Shown: positions 34,516-44,220 of the stretch, one piece after another | Layout of the letters: each line of letters starts with the position of its first letter | Position numbering within the stretch: position 1 is the first letter of the stretch | NCBI GenBank assembly: GCA_964343355.1 | Contig: CAYFJC010000003.1 | Coordinates: 1-49,020 of the forward strand | Reading direction: 5' to 3' | DNA: 49,020 nt | Source of the DNA: MED-G78 sp964343355 | GTDB lineage: Bacteria; Pseudomonadota; Gammaproteobacteria; Magnimaribacterales; D2472 | The notes under the pieces: generated by a model | The model's database searches: none | What the model saw: only the letters and a program-made list of their open reading frames with translations | What the model was told of the DNA's origin: nothing | Translations under genes and position numbers: made by a program

Positions 34516-35226
34516 ATGTTAGGTTTTAGCCAAGAATTTTTATGGTTTGTAGTAGTTTTTTATGATTTACTTTTAGCTGTTTTTTTATTTCGTTACTTTG
34601 GAAAGTATGGTCTTTATTGTGCAGTTATTTTAGGAATCATCCTAGCAAACCTTCAGGGCGGCAAGATAACTGAATTAACTATGTTTGGATATACATTTAA
34701 TGCAAGCATGGGTGCTATTTTATATTCAGGAATATACTTTTCTACTGATCTATTAAATGAAAGGTATGGAAAAGAAGAGGCTAATCGTGCAGTAATGCTC
34801 GGGTTTATAGCAAATATTGCAGTTTTAGTTACTTTGTTTATAAGCTTACAATTCTTACCCTCAAATTTAACAGGATCAGCTTTAGAAGTTCATAATGCTA
34901 TAAATATTTTAGCTAATTATTCCCCATATTTTATTATCGGCTCTTTAACAGCCTACATAATTAGTCAAAAATTTGATGTATGGCTATTTCACTACCTTAA
35001 AGAAAAAACAAAGGGTAAAAAGTTATGGCTTAGAAACAACGTATCCACTATCTTATCTCAACTACTAGATACCATTATTTATCAAGCAACATGGATCATA
35101 GCTACAGATGTAACTTTTATGCAGGCCTTTTTTCTAGCTTCCACAAAGTATGTTTTAAAAGTTTGTATAGCATTAATTGATACTATATTTATCTACTGGG
35201 TTAGGAATTGGAAGGTTAATGAGTAA
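34516..35226 (+). CDS. yhhQ: Queuosine-precursor (VUT/YhhQ family) transporter
   Basis: This 236-residue membrane protein with six or seven spans belongs to the VUT family. Typical text includes NLQGGKITELTMFGYTFNASMGAILYSGIYFSTDLLNERYGKEEA and a C-terminal span set with WLRNNVSTILSQLLDTIIY. E. coli YhhQ imports preQ0/preQ1, so salvage of queuosine precursors is the likely role. AAGGA lies about 13 bases before the ATG. No other queuosine gene and no preQ1 riboswitch were seen next to it. It diverges from selO. Confidence 0.85.
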   Translation: MLGFSQEFLWFVVVFYDLLLAVFLFRYFGKYGLYCAVILGIILANLQGGKITELTMFGYTFNASMGAILYSGIYFSTDLLNERYGKEEANRAVMLGFIANIAVLVTLFISLQFLPSNLTGSALEVHNAINILANYSPYFIIGSLTAYIISQKFDVWLFHYLKEKTKGKKLWLRNNVSTILSQLLDTIIYQATWIIATDVTFMQAFFLASTKYVLKVCIALIDTIFIYWVRNWKVNE

Positions 35227-35302
35227 TCTGAAGATCGTAAAAATTAGATATTACCTTTACAATTAAGTATTAAATTTGACCAAAAATATCTAAATACAGC
35301 TA

Positions 35303-35704
35303 ATGACAAAGATAAATAAAACAAACGATGAGTGGAAGTTAAAACTTTCTGATGAATCATTTCAAGTTGCAAGATTAGGCGGCACAGAGAGGCCCTTTAC
35401 TGGAAAATATTGGGATTTTGAGCAAGAGGGGTCTTACACATGTATATGTTGCGAAACTCCATTATTTAAATCAGATTCTAAATTTGATGCGGGATGTGGC
35501 TGGCCTAGTTTTTTTGAACCTCTCAATGATAATGTTATTGATGAATTGCCTGATTATTCTCTACTTGCCTCTAGAACTGAGGTTAGGTGTTCTAACTGTG
35601 ATGCTCACTTAGGACATGTTTTTAATGATGGTCCAAATCCAACCGGACTTAGATATTGTATAAACTCAGTATCCTTAGAGTTTACAAATAAAAATAATAA
35701 GTAG
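35303..35704 (+). CDS. msrB: Peptide-methionine (R)-S-oxide reductase
   Basis: MsrB repairs R-methionine sulfoxide. The 133 residues carry the structural zinc ligands C47/C50 and C96/C99, the likely resolving Cys65 in DAGCGWPSFF, and the catalytic Cys119 in RYCINSVSL. RSNCDAHLGHVF-like text (RCSNCDAHLGHVFNDG) is canonical. It is a free-standing MsrB without MsrA fusion. The stop overlaps the murJ GTG by one base. With selO and bcp it adds to a small set of oxidative-damage genes. Confidence 0.96.
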   Translation: MTKINKTNDEWKLKLSDESFQVARLGGTERPFTGKYWDFEQEGSYTCICCETPLFKSDSKFDAGCGWPSFFEPLNDNVIDELPDYSLLASRTEVRCSNCDAHLGHVFNDGPNPTGLRYCINSVSLEFTNKNNK

Positions 35705-37260
35705 TGCAGCCAAATAAGCCATTTATAAGTACTGATATGTTTAAGTCATATTTTAAAGTAGGCTCATGGACAGGATTGTCTAGAGTCTTTGGTCTTTTAA
35801 GAGATATAACTACAACAGGTTTGCTTGGCTCATCAATGCTTCATGATATTTTTGTAGTAGTGTTAAAGATTCCTAATGTTTTCAGAAGATTTTTTGCCGA
35901 AGGCGCATTCAGCCAAGCCTTTATACCTATATATAACGAGTACCAAGAGCACAGATCAACAGAAGAAATTAAAGATTTTATTAATAATTTAGCTGGAACA
36001 CTTTTAGCAATTCTTTTTGTATTTACTTTAATTGCATTATTTTTTGCACCAATATTTATCTTTATTTTTGCACCTGGGTTTTATTTTGATCCAGTAAAAA
36101 AAGATTTAGCAGTTAATATATTGAGAATTATGTTTCCATATTTAGGTTTAATTTCTCTTGTTGCCTTTGCGGGAGGTATTCAGAATTCACATCAAAGATT
36201 TTCTTTACCAGCAGCGACACCAATTATTTTTAATCTTTGTATAATTTTTTCAGCATTCTTCTTAGCTCCATTATTTTCAATTCCAATTGTAGGACTTGCA
36301 TGGGGTGTTCTACTTGCTGGAATTATTCAACTATTAATTCAACTAGCGCCTTTATCTCAAATTGATAGATTACCTATTCCTAAAATAGGAATTAGTAATG
36401 AAGGAGTAAAAAAAGTTTTTATATTAATGCTTCCTGCAATTATTGCTGGAGGTGTTGCACAAATTAATCTTTTGATAGATACAATCTTTGCATCTCTCCT
36501 TGTTACCGGAAGTCCTACTTGGCTTTATGTCTCAGATAGATTAATTCAATTTCCACTTGGAATTTTTGCAATTGCGATTGGTACTGTTCTTTTACCAACT
36601 CTCTCTAAAGCAAATCAAAGAGGAGATCTTATTTCTTACAAGGAGCAATTAAGAAAATCTCAAAGACTTGTAATATTTTTAGCAATACCTTCTCTTATAG
36701 GGTTGGCTATATGCTCAGAACATCTAATTAGTACTCTTTTTCAAAGAGGAGAGTTTCTATATTCTGATGTTGCCCAGGCCTCCAAGAGTTTAGTTGCCTT
36801 TTCTTTTGGGCTTCCATTTTTTATGTTGATGAAGGTTCTTGTTCCTGCCTTTTTTTCAAGAAAAGATACAAAAACCCCTATGTATGCAGCAATAGCTGCT
36901 TTAACTTTAAATATTGTTTTGAATTATTATTTTGCAATTATTTTGGGGTATGGTCATACCGGTTTAGCGCTTGCTAGTTCAATAGCTGCTTTATTGAGCT
37001 CTGGTATTTTATTTACAATCTTAATTAAAGATAAATATATTCAATTAAGTAATCCATTCAATAGATTCAACTTAGCTTTAATACTAGGCTCTTTTTCAAT
37101 TATTGTATTTTTGCTATACGGACCTTTTAATATCGACTTTAATTCTTTAAGCTTTTTTGAACGATTATTAAATCTAACTTTAGAAGTAGGAATTTCGATT
37201 CTTTTATATTTATTTATTACAAGAGCTATTATAGGCAGCAAGTTAAGAGAGCTATTTTAA
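35704..37260 (+). CDS. murJ: MurJ lipid II flippase
   Basis: MurJ (MviN) moves lipid II across the inner membrane. The 518 residues form about 14 spans. Family landmarks are GLSRVFGLLRDI near the start, VFRRFFAEGAFSQAFIPIYNEY, and PIFIFIFAPGF followed by FPYLGLISLVAFAGGIQNS. The central Arg residues of the cavity are in these segments. The start is GTG 35704 (overlapping msrB); ATG 35737 is an alternative that begins closer to the first conserved residues. Neither has a clear SD. Confidence 0.96.
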   Translation: MQPNKPFISTDMFKSYFKVGSWTGLSRVFGLLRDITTTGLLGSSMLHDIFVVVLKIPNVFRRFFAEGAFSQAFIPIYNEYQEHRSTEEIKDFINNLAGTLLAILFVFTLIALFFAPIFIFIFAPGFYFDPVKKDLAVNILRIMFPYLGLISLVAFAGGIQNSHQRFSLPAATPIIFNLCIIFSAFFLAPLFSIPIVGLAWGVLLAGIIQLLIQLAPLSQIDRLPIPKIGISNEGVKKVFILMLPAIIAGGVAQINLLIDTIFASLLVTGSPTWLYVSDRLIQFPLGIFAIAIGTVLLPTLSKANQRGDLISYKEQLRKSQRLVIFLAIPSLIGLAICSEHLISTLFQRGEFLYSDVAQASKSLVAFSFGLPFFMLMKVLVPAFFSRKDTKTPMYAAIAALTLNIVLNYYFAIILGYGHTGLALASSIAALLSSGILFTILIKDKYIQLSNPFNRFNLALILGSFSIIVFLLYGPFNIDFNSLSFFERLLNLTLEVGISILLYLFITRAIIGSKLRELF

Positions 37261-37265
37261 GATTT

Positions 37266-38213
37266 ATGTATTTAATTAGAGGCCAAAATAATATCTCTTT
37301 ATTTAAGAAGAGACATCCTAATGCTTTAATGTCAGCAACCATTGGTAATTTTGATGGGCTGCATCTTGGACATCAAGCAATTTTAGATAATTTAAAAAAA
37401 GAAGCTCATAAGTTGGGCACATCAACATTAGTTTTCTTTACTGAGCCGCATGCTGCAGAATATTTTTCTGCAAATGGATTAACAGATATTAAATCACCTC
37501 CAAGACTATGCCCGTGGAGAGAAAAATTTAGATTACTAAACAATTATGGAATTGATTATGCCTGCTTCTTAAAATTTAATTCTTCTCTTAAATCAATGAC
37601 GCCTGAGGCATTTATAAAAGATATTTTAGAAGAAATGAATTTAAAATCATTAATAGTTGGTGATGATTTTAGATTTGGCGCCCAAAGAGTTGGCGATTTT
37701 AAATTACTTAAAGAATGGGGCCATAAAACAAACGTAATTGTTTCAAATACTGAGACCGTGTTATTTGAAGAGGAAAGAGTTAGTAGCACTAGAATAAGAA
37801 AAGCTCTATTGGAAAGTAATTTTGAACTAGCTAATATTTTATTAGGCAGACCTTATATTTATTCTGGAAAAGTGGTTTATGGGAATCAGCTTGGAAGAAC
37901 AATCAATATACCGACTGCAAATCTATGGATACCTAAGCAAAAATTATCTGTTTCAGGAGTTTATGCAGTTAACTGCATTTTTCAAGGTAAAAAATATAAA
38001 GGAATATCAAATATGGGAGTGAGGCCAACTGTTGGAGGAGAAAAACATGTTTTAGAGGTTCATTTATTTGATTTTTCTCAAGAAATCTATGGCCAAAGAT
38101 TAGATGTTGAATTTAAATTTAAGATTAGAGATGAAAAAAAGTTTGAAAGTTTAGATTTTTTAAAAGAACAGATACAAAAAGACATATCTTTGGCTAAAAA
38201 ACTTTTACAATAG
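37266..38213 (+). CDS. ribF: Bifunctional riboflavin kinase / FAD synthetase
   Basis: RibF makes FMN and then FAD, needed by SdhA and Lpd in this window. The 315 residues show an N-terminal FMN adenylyltransferase domain (ATIGNFDGLHLGHQAIL; EERVSSTRIRKAL) and a C-terminal riboflavin kinase domain (GRPYIYSGKVVYGNQLGRTINIPTANL; VEFKFKIRDEKKF). It sits between murJ and ileS as in many gammaproteobacteria, 5 bases after murJ and 8 before ileS. Confidence 0.97.
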   Translation: MYLIRGQNNISLFKKRHPNALMSATIGNFDGLHLGHQAILDNLKKEAHKLGTSTLVFFTEPHAAEYFSANGLTDIKSPPRLCPWREKFRLLNNYGIDYACFLKFNSSLKSMTPEAFIKDILEEMNLKSLIVGDDFRFGAQRVGDFKLLKEWGHKTNVIVSNTETVLFEEERVSSTRIRKALLESNFELANILLGRPYIYSGKVVYGNQLGRTINIPTANLWIPKQKLSVSGVYAVNCIFQGKKYKGISNMGVRPTVGGEKHVLEVHLFDFSQEIYGQRLDVEFKFKIRDEKKFESLDFLKEQIQKDISLAKKLLQ

Positions 38214-38221
38214 CAATAATT

Positions 38222-40996
38222 ATGACTATTAATTATAGAGATACTTTAAATCTCCCAGAAACTGAATTATCAATGAAAGCTGGTTTAGCTAAAAAAGAAC
38301 CAGAGATTTTAGATTTTTGGAATTCTATTGATCTTTATAATCAAATTAGAAAAAACTCATCTGGAAAGGAGAAGTTCATCCTTCATGATGGCCCCCCCTA
38401 TGCAAATGGTGATATTCATATTGGTCATTCCGTTAACAAGATCTTAAAAGACATAACCATTAAGATCCAAACTATGTTTGGTAAGGACGCTCCCTTTATA
38501 CCTGGATGGGATTGTCATGGATTGCCCATTGAGCTTAATGTTGAAAAAAAACATGGCAAAAATAGCGATCTTGTTAAAAATAAACAAGAATTTATCGCCG
38601 CTTGTAAAGAATATGCTTTAACTCAAGTTGAAAAACAAAGAGATGACTTTATTAGGCTAGGTGTTCTAGCTGACTGGTCAAATCCCTATAAAAGTTCAGA
38701 TGCATCTTTTGAAGCAGATACTCTTAGAGCATTAGCGACAATTATAAAAAATAATCATTTACAGAGGGGTGAAAAACCAGTTCATTGGTGCCAAGACTGT
38801 GGTTCAGCTTTAGCTGAAGCCGAAGTTGAGTACCAAGATAAAGTATCTAAATCCATTGATGTCTCATTTGAAGTCTCCAAGAGCTCACTTGAAAAAATAA
38901 ATTTTATATTTAACTTAGATATAAATAAGAAATGCTCTTTTGTTATATGGACAACAACTCCTTGGACCTTACCTTCAAATGTAGCTGTGTGTATAAACCC
39001 AAAATTAGATTACTCAATTGTTGAACGAAATAATGAATATCTAATTATTGCTACTGATTTGATTGACTCATGTTCAGCTAGATGGGGTATTGATTTAAAA
39101 AACTTATCTGCTGTTAAGGGTGATTTATTTGAAGATATTATTTTAGATCATCCTTTTATTGATAGAAAATCAGTATTATTGCAGGGAGCCCACGTTACTA
39201 CCGATGCTGGAACAGGTTGTGTGCATACAGCTCCTGCTCATGGTTTGGATGATTATTTTATATGCAAAGATAATAATCTTGAGGCCATTAAGGCTCTTAA
39301 TAATGAAGGTTTCTTTAAAGATGAGTATGAAAACATTGCTGGCCTCCCAGCGTTTAAGGCCGATCCTTTTATTATAGAAACTCTAACATCAAGCAATACC
39401 TTAATTCATGTAGAGAATTATGAACATTCTTATCCACATTGCTGGAGGCATAAATCACCTTTAATTTTTACATCAACTCCGCAATGGTTTATTTCAATGG
39501 ATAAAGCTGGTTTATTAGATGATGCAAAAGCTTCTATAGATTCTGTAAATTGGGAACCGTCATGGGGACTTCAAAGAATCCAGTCAATGTTAGAGGGGAG
39601 ACCAGATTGGTGTATCTCTAGACAGAGAAATTGGGGAGTTCCAATTACGCTGGTAGTTCATAAAGAAACTGGAGAAATTCACCCTAACCAAGAAGAGCTC
39701 TTTGCAATCTTTGCTGATTTGATAGAAGAATCTGGGGTTGCAGTATGGGATTCTATTCAATTATCTGATCATATAGATGATGCAGATAGCTATATGAAAA
39801 TAACAGATACTCTCGATGTATGGTTTGATTCTGGAGCCACTCATTTTTCAGTTTTAGAAAAAAGATTTGAAAAAGGTTTGATTGCTGATTTATACCTTGA
39901 AGGCTCTGATCAACATAGAGGCTGGTTCCAGTCATCACTTTTAACTAGCATAGCTATAAATGGAAGACCTCCTTATAAAGAAGTTCTAACTCATGGCTTT
40001 GTTGTAGATGACAAAGGACGCAAGCAATCAAAATCGCTTGGCAATGTTGTCTCACCTCAAAAAGTATGGAATTCTTTGGGTGCAGATATTTTAAGATTGT
40101 GGGTTGCTGCAACTGACTTTAGAAGTGAAATGAATGCTTCTGATGAAATATTAAAGAGAGTTTCAGATCAATACAGAAGAATAAGAAATACTTTTAGATT
40201 TTTATTAGGAAACCTTAATGATTTTGATTTTCAGAAAAATGCAGTTGATGTAGATGATTTAATAGAATTAGATAAATGGGTGCTTAATTCAACCATTCAA
40301 CTTCAAATCGAAGTGCAAGAGCATTATAAAAAATATCAGTACCACAATGCAGTACAAAAAATTCATAATTTTTGTGTAAATGAATTGGGGGGAATTTTCT
40401 TAGATATAGTAAAAGATAGACTTTATACAACATCTAGCGACTCTCATGCTAGAAGATCATGCCAAACAAGTATGTATTACATAGTAAATATTTTGGTTAG
40501 ATTAGTAAGCCCAATTTTGTCTTTTACAGCTGAGGAAATATGGCAAACTTACGAATCTTTAAAAACACAAGAAAAATCAGTATTCCTTTCTAAATTTTTT
40601 AATGAAATAAATCCTGTGAATCAAAATATTAATAATAGAGACTGGGATAAAGTCTTTGAAATTAAAGATTTAGTAAATCAGGCCATTGAATCTGCCAGAA
40701 ATGACGGGCTTGTTAAAGGCTCCTTAGATACTAATGTTGAAATCATATGCCCAGAAGATTTATATAAGATTCTAGAAAGTTTTGGAGAAGAGCTTCATTT
40801 TGTATTTATATCCTCTAGTTGCCAAATAGAACAAGGACAATCTTTGTCTATTAAAGTCTCTTCATCAGATAATAAAAAATGCTCAAGATGCTGGCATAAA
40901 TCATCATCCGTCTCTCAAAGTGTAAAACATCCAGAACTTTGCTCGAGATGCGAAGAGAATATTGAAGAATCGGGCGAGGTTAGAAGATTTGTCTAG
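38222..40996 (+). CDS. ileS: Isoleucyl-tRNA synthetase
   Basis: This class I synthetase has 924 residues. HIGH-type motif: PYANGDIHIGHSVNK near 57-71. The editing (CP1) domain includes WTTTPWTLPSN and GTGCVHTAPAHGLDDY. The second motif is KQSKS at 601-605 where most IleS have KMSKS. The C-terminal zinc finger is complete: CSRCWHKSS and HPELCSRCEEN. Nothing suggests loss of activity; the first Lys and SKS are kept. It overlaps lspA by 8 bases. Confidence 0.98.
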   Translation: MTINYRDTLNLPETELSMKAGLAKKEPEILDFWNSIDLYNQIRKNSSGKEKFILHDGPPYANGDIHIGHSVNKILKDITIKIQTMFGKDAPFIPGWDCHGLPIELNVEKKHGKNSDLVKNKQEFIAACKEYALTQVEKQRDDFIRLGVLADWSNPYKSSDASFEADTLRALATIIKNNHLQRGEKPVHWCQDCGSALAEAEVEYQDKVSKSIDVSFEVSKSSLEKINFIFNLDINKKCSFVIWTTTPWTLPSNVAVCINPKLDYSIVERNNEYLIIATDLIDSCSARWGIDLKNLSAVKGDLFEDIILDHPFIDRKSVLLQGAHVTTDAGTGCVHTAPAHGLDDYFICKDNNLEAIKALNNEGFFKDEYENIAGLPAFKADPFIIETLTSSNTLIHVENYEHSYPHCWRHKSPLIFTSTPQWFISMDKAGLLDDAKASIDSVNWEPSWGLQRIQSMLEGRPDWCISRQRNWGVPITLVVHKETGEIHPNQEELFAIFADLIEESGVAVWDSIQLSDHIDDADSYMKITDTLDVWFDSGATHFSVLEKRFEKGLIADLYLEGSDQHRGWFQSSLLTSIAINGRPPYKEVLTHGFVVDDKGRKQSKSLGNVVSPQKVWNSLGADILRLWVAATDFRSEMNASDEILKRVSDQYRRIRNTFRFLLGNLNDFDFQKNAVDVDDLIELDKWVLNSTIQLQIEVQEHYKKYQYHNAVQKIHNFCVNELGGIFLDIVKDRLYTTSSDSHARRSCQTSMYYIVNILVRLVSPILSFTAEEIWQTYESLKTQEKSVFLSKFFNEINPVNQNINNRDWDKVFEIKDLVNQAIESARNDGLVKGSLDTNVEIICPEDLYKILESFGEELHFVFISSSCQIEQGQSLSIKVSSSDNKKCSRCWHKSSSVSQSVKHPELCSRCEENIEESGEVRRFV

Positions 40997-41453
40997 AGCA
41001 TCAATTTGTATTTATCTAAGTTTCCTGCTTTTAATAGATATCGCTTTAAAATATGTTGCGTTAGCAAACCTTACGCCTTTTGAAAACGTATATTTTTTAC
41101 CATTCCTTAATTTTTATCTAACATTTAATACCGGCATTGCTTTTAGTATGTTTGACTTTGGTGCAGGTCTATCGAGCTACTTATTACTTGCTATGGGTCT
41201 TTTAATTGTAATATTTTTAGTAAAGCAGCTTTTAATAGAAACTAAAAAACTTAGCCAAATTGCATTTGTATTAATAATTGGAGGTGCGTTAGGTAATATT
41301 GTAGATAGAGCTGGTGATGGAGCAGTTACTGATTTCTTGCATTTTTATATTAATAATTTTTCATTTTTTATTTTTAATCCTGCAGATGCTTTTATAACTA
41401 TTGGAGCTTTGTTATTAATTAGTTCTGAATTTAGAAAGACCTCTAATGGATAA
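40989..41453 (+). CDS. lspA: Lipoprotein signal peptidase (signal peptidase II)
   Basis: LspA cleaves prolipoproteins such as BamB and BamC in this window. About 154 residues and four spans. The catalytic aspartates are D115 (GDGAVTDFLHF) and D133 (FNPADAFI), spaced as in E. coli (D123/D141). FNTGIAFSM and GGALGNIVDR are family text. I take TTG 40989 because GAGG (40976-40979) fits it; an upstream TTG at 40962 is in frame but overlaps ileS by 35 bases. The next gene in E. coli, fkpB, is absent here; ispH follows directly with an 8-base overlap. Confidence 0.95.
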   Translation: MSRASICIYLSFLLLIDIALKYVALANLTPFENVYFLPFLNFYLTFNTGIAFSMFDFGAGLSSYLLLAMGLLIVIFLVKQLLIETKKLSQIAFVLIIGGALGNIVDRAGDGAVTDFLHFYINNFSFFIFNPADAFITIGALLLISSEFRKTSNG

Positions 41454-42402
41454 AGTTATCATCAACTTAGCAAATCCAAGAGGTTTTTGTGCCGGAGTAG
41501 ATAGAGCTATTGATATAGTTAATAGAGCTTTGGAAGTTTATGGAAGGCCGATATATGTAAAGCATGAAGTTGTTCATAATCGTTTTGTTGTTCAGGATCT
41601 AGAGAATAGGGGAGCTATTTTTGTTGAAGAAATAGATGAAATTCCTGATGATTCAATTGTAATTTTTAGTGCTCATGGAGTTTCAGAAAAAGTAGAAACA
41701 GAAACAAAATCGAGAGGGCTTGAATTTCATGATGCAACTTGTCCGCTTGTTACCAAAGTTCATATGGAAGTTATAAAGCATGCCAAGGCTGAAAGAGATA
41801 TTATTTTAATAGGTCATGAAGGTCATCCAGAGGTTGAAGGAACCATGGGAAGACACACTGGTGGAGATATTTCTAAAATTTATTTAGTTCAAGACGAGAT
41901 GGATGCAAAGTCTTTAGAAATAGATCAACCCGATAATGTGGCGCTTGTGACTCAAACAACGCTCAGCGTTGATGATACAAAAGCCATCATTAATCAATTA
42001 AAAAATAGATTTCCTGATCTGATTACTCCAAAGAATGATGATATTTGTTATGCAACTCAAAATAGACAAGATGCTGTAAAGCAGTTAGCTTTAGAGAATG
42101 AATTTATGATAGTCGTGGGATCAAAAAATAGCTCAAATTCAAATAGGTTAAAAGAGCTTTCAGATAGATGCGGGTGTGAAGCGATCTTAATTGATGAATT
42201 TAGTGATTTAGATCTAGAAAAAATTAAAAATGTTAATAAAATTGCTATTACAGCAGGAGCATCAGCTCCGGAGGATAGAGTGCAAGAAATAGCACAAGCG
42301 CTTCAAGATTTTACTGGTGGAGTAATTAATGAAATTGGTAAAGATGAAGAAAATATTATCTTTAAGATGCCCCCTGAATTAAGAAGAGAGCCAATTAAAT
42401 AG
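41446..42402 (+). CDS. ispH: HMB-PP reductase
   Basis: IspH is the last enzyme of the MEP pathway and makes IPP and DMAPP from HMBPP, the product of IspG (12545-13642). The 318 residues have the three cluster cysteines C15 (PRGFCAGVDRA), C99 (DATCPLVTKVH) and C201 (DDICYATQNRQ), plus the catalytic Glu129 in HEGHPEVEGT. VGSKNSSNSNRL and TAGASAPE are the usual phosphate-site blocks. It overlaps lspA by 8 bases. Confidence 0.98.
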   Translation: MDKVIINLANPRGFCAGVDRAIDIVNRALEVYGRPIYVKHEVVHNRFVVQDLENRGAIFVEEIDEIPDDSIVIFSAHGVSEKVETETKSRGLEFHDATCPLVTKVHMEVIKHAKAERDIILIGHEGHPEVEGTMGRHTGGDISKIYLVQDEMDAKSLEIDQPDNVALVTQTTLSVDDTKAIINQLKNRFPDLITPKNDDICYATQNRQDAVKQLALENEFMIVVGSKNSSNSNRLKELSDRCGCEAILIDEFSDLDLEKIKNVNKIAITAGASAPEDRVQEIAQALQDFTGGVINEIGKDEENIIFKMPPELRREPIK

Positions 42403-42442
42403 GCTTATTTGTCAAAATTAAATTCTTATGGGATATTAAGTT

Positions 42443-42991
42443 ATGTCCTTGATAAATATAAAAGATAATCTTTTAGAGAGAGTTGCTTTTCATCCATCTC
42501 CTAATCATGATGCTAGACCTATAGAGCAAGATATATCTTTAATAGTTATACACTCAATTAGTTTGCCTCCTGGGATATATGGAGGAAATGAAATTAAAGA
42601 TTTCTTTTTAAATCAGTTAGATACATCAAAGCATGAATATTTTAAATCTATAAAAGATTTAAAAGTATCATCACATATAGTTATTAAGCGAACTGGTGAA
42701 ATATTACAGTTTGTTCCTTTCAATAAAAGGGCATGGCATGCTGGAATTTCTTCTTACCTGGGGAGAGAGAGATGTAATGATTATTCTATTGGAATAGAGC
42801 TTGAAGGTACTGATGATAATGAATTCACCAATGAACAGTATAATTCCTTAATGAATGTAACTAGCTCTTTAATTAAAACTTATTCAAATCTATCAAAAGA
42901 TAGATTAGTAGGACATTCAGATATTGCACCAGGAAGAAAAACTGATCCTGGTTCCTTTTTTGAATGGGAAAGGTTGCTGGATAATTTATGA
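42443..42991 (+). CDS. ampD: AmpD, anhydromuramyl-peptide amidase
   Basis: This cytoplasmic amidase-2 enzyme removes the peptide from 1,6-anhydroMurNAc in peptidoglycan recycling. The 182 residues match AmpD. Zinc ligands are His37 (IVIHSIS), His158 and Asp168 (HSDIAPGRKTDPG), with catalytic Glu119 and Lys166. NHDARPIEQDISLIVIHSIS near the start is AmpD-specific text, and there is no signal peptide. It overlaps the AmpG-like permease by four bases (ATGA), so uptake and cleavage of muropeptides are coded together. Confidence 0.94.
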   Translation: MSLINIKDNLLERVAFHPSPNHDARPIEQDISLIVIHSISLPPGIYGGNEIKDFFLNQLDTSKHEYFKSIKDLKVSSHIVIKRTGEILQFVPFNKRAWHAGISSYLGRERCNDYSIGIELEGTDDNEFTNEQYNSLMNVTSSLIKTYSNLSKDRLVGHSDIAPGRKTDPGSFFEWERLLDNL

Positions 42992-44220
42992 ATTTAAAAC
43001 AAATAAGCATTTGCTTACTAGGCTTTGCATCTGGGTTACCATATATGCTAGTTTTTGTAACACTTGGAACATGGCTAGCTGTAATAAATCTAGATTTAGC
43101 AACAATAGGATTTTTTGCCTGGATCGTATTAACTTACTCATTAAAATTTTTCTGGTCCCCGTTAGTTGATAATTTTTCTGTGCCAATTTTAAATAGATAT
43201 GGGGCAAGAAAGAGCTGGATTATTTTGATGCAGATTCTGATAATAATTTTTTTATTGTTAATTTCAATTACAGATCCATTAACTAATCTAGGTTTATTTG
43301 CTCTATTTGCATTCTTTGTTGCTTTTTTTGGCTCCATCCAAGATATTGCCATTGATGCTTTTAGAATAGAACTTGCTGAAATAGATGAGCAGGGTAATTT
43401 AGCTGCAAGTTATCAATTTGGATATAGGATAGCAATCCTAGTAGCTACATCAGGAGCTCTTATACTAGCCTCAAGAACTAATTGGCCATTTGTTTATCAA
43501 TTAATGTCTCTATTTATGATTTTAGGAATTATTGGATTATCTTTAACTCCTGAAAATAAAAATACCTCGCTTAAAAAATTAGATTTTAAAGCCTCTATCC
43601 TAATTCCGTTAAATGATTTTTTTAATCGATTTGGCCTCTATGCCTCAGTACTACTTTTATCAATAATTGGGACTTACAGGCTTACTGACATAATGACTGG
43701 GCAAATAATAAATCCTTTTTATATTCAAATGGGTTACACCCTAGACGAAATAGGATTTGTTGTTAAAACTGTAGCATTAGCAGCATCAATTTTTGGCTTT
43801 TTTATAGGCGGTAAATTAATTAAATCTGTAGGAGTTAATAAGTCACTGATTTTTGGTGCATTCTTGGTAATGATTACAAATTTATTTTTTGCTTATATTG
43901 CAATAACAGAAAAATCACTTATTTCATTATCTTTAGTTGTAGCTCTAGATAGTATGGCTGCAGGAATAGTAGGCACTGTAAACATAACGTTTTTAACTAG
44001 TTTAGTATCGAAACAATATACAGCTGTTCAATATGCATTATTTACTTCATTTATGATGCTGCCCGGAAAAATTCTTGCAGGATTTTCCGGCCTTATAATA
44101 ATTAAGTTAGGTCTGATTTTCGGAGATAGCTATGGCTGGATGTCATTTTTTATTCTTACTTCACTGCTAACAATACCGTCAATATTATTGATATCACTGT
44201 ATAGAAAAAAATATGAATAA
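42988..44220 (+). CDS. ampG: AmpG-like muropeptide permease (MFS)
   Basis: This 410-residue, 12-span major-facilitator protein imports GlcNAc-anhydroMurNAc peptides. The start LLGFASGLPYMLVFVTLGTWLA, LATIGFFAWIVLTYSLKFFWSPLVDN and the following RKSWI match AmpG. SIQDIAIDAFRIELAE is the conserved loop of the family. Linkage to ampD strengthens the call. It is shorter than E. coli AmpG (491), which has two extra spans in the middle. The last 8 bases overlap the VanZ-like gene. Confidence 0.92.
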   Translation: MNLKQISICLLGFASGLPYMLVFVTLGTWLAVINLDLATIGFFAWIVLTYSLKFFWSPLVDNFSVPILNRYGARKSWIILMQILIIIFLLLISITDPLTNLGLFALFAFFVAFFGSIQDIAIDAFRIELAEIDEQGNLAASYQFGYRIAILVATSGALILASRTNWPFVYQLMSLFMILGIIGLSLTPENKNTSLKKLDFKASILIPLNDFFNRFGLYASVLLLSIIGTYRLTDIMTGQIINPFYIQMGYTLDEIGFVVKTVALAASIFGFFIGGKLIKSVGVNKSLIFGAFLVMITNLFFAYIAITEKSLISLSLVVALDSMAAGIVGTVNITFLTSLVSKQYTAVQYALFTSFMMLPGKILAGFSGLIIIKLGLIFGDSYGWMSFFILTSLLTIPSILLISLYRKKYE

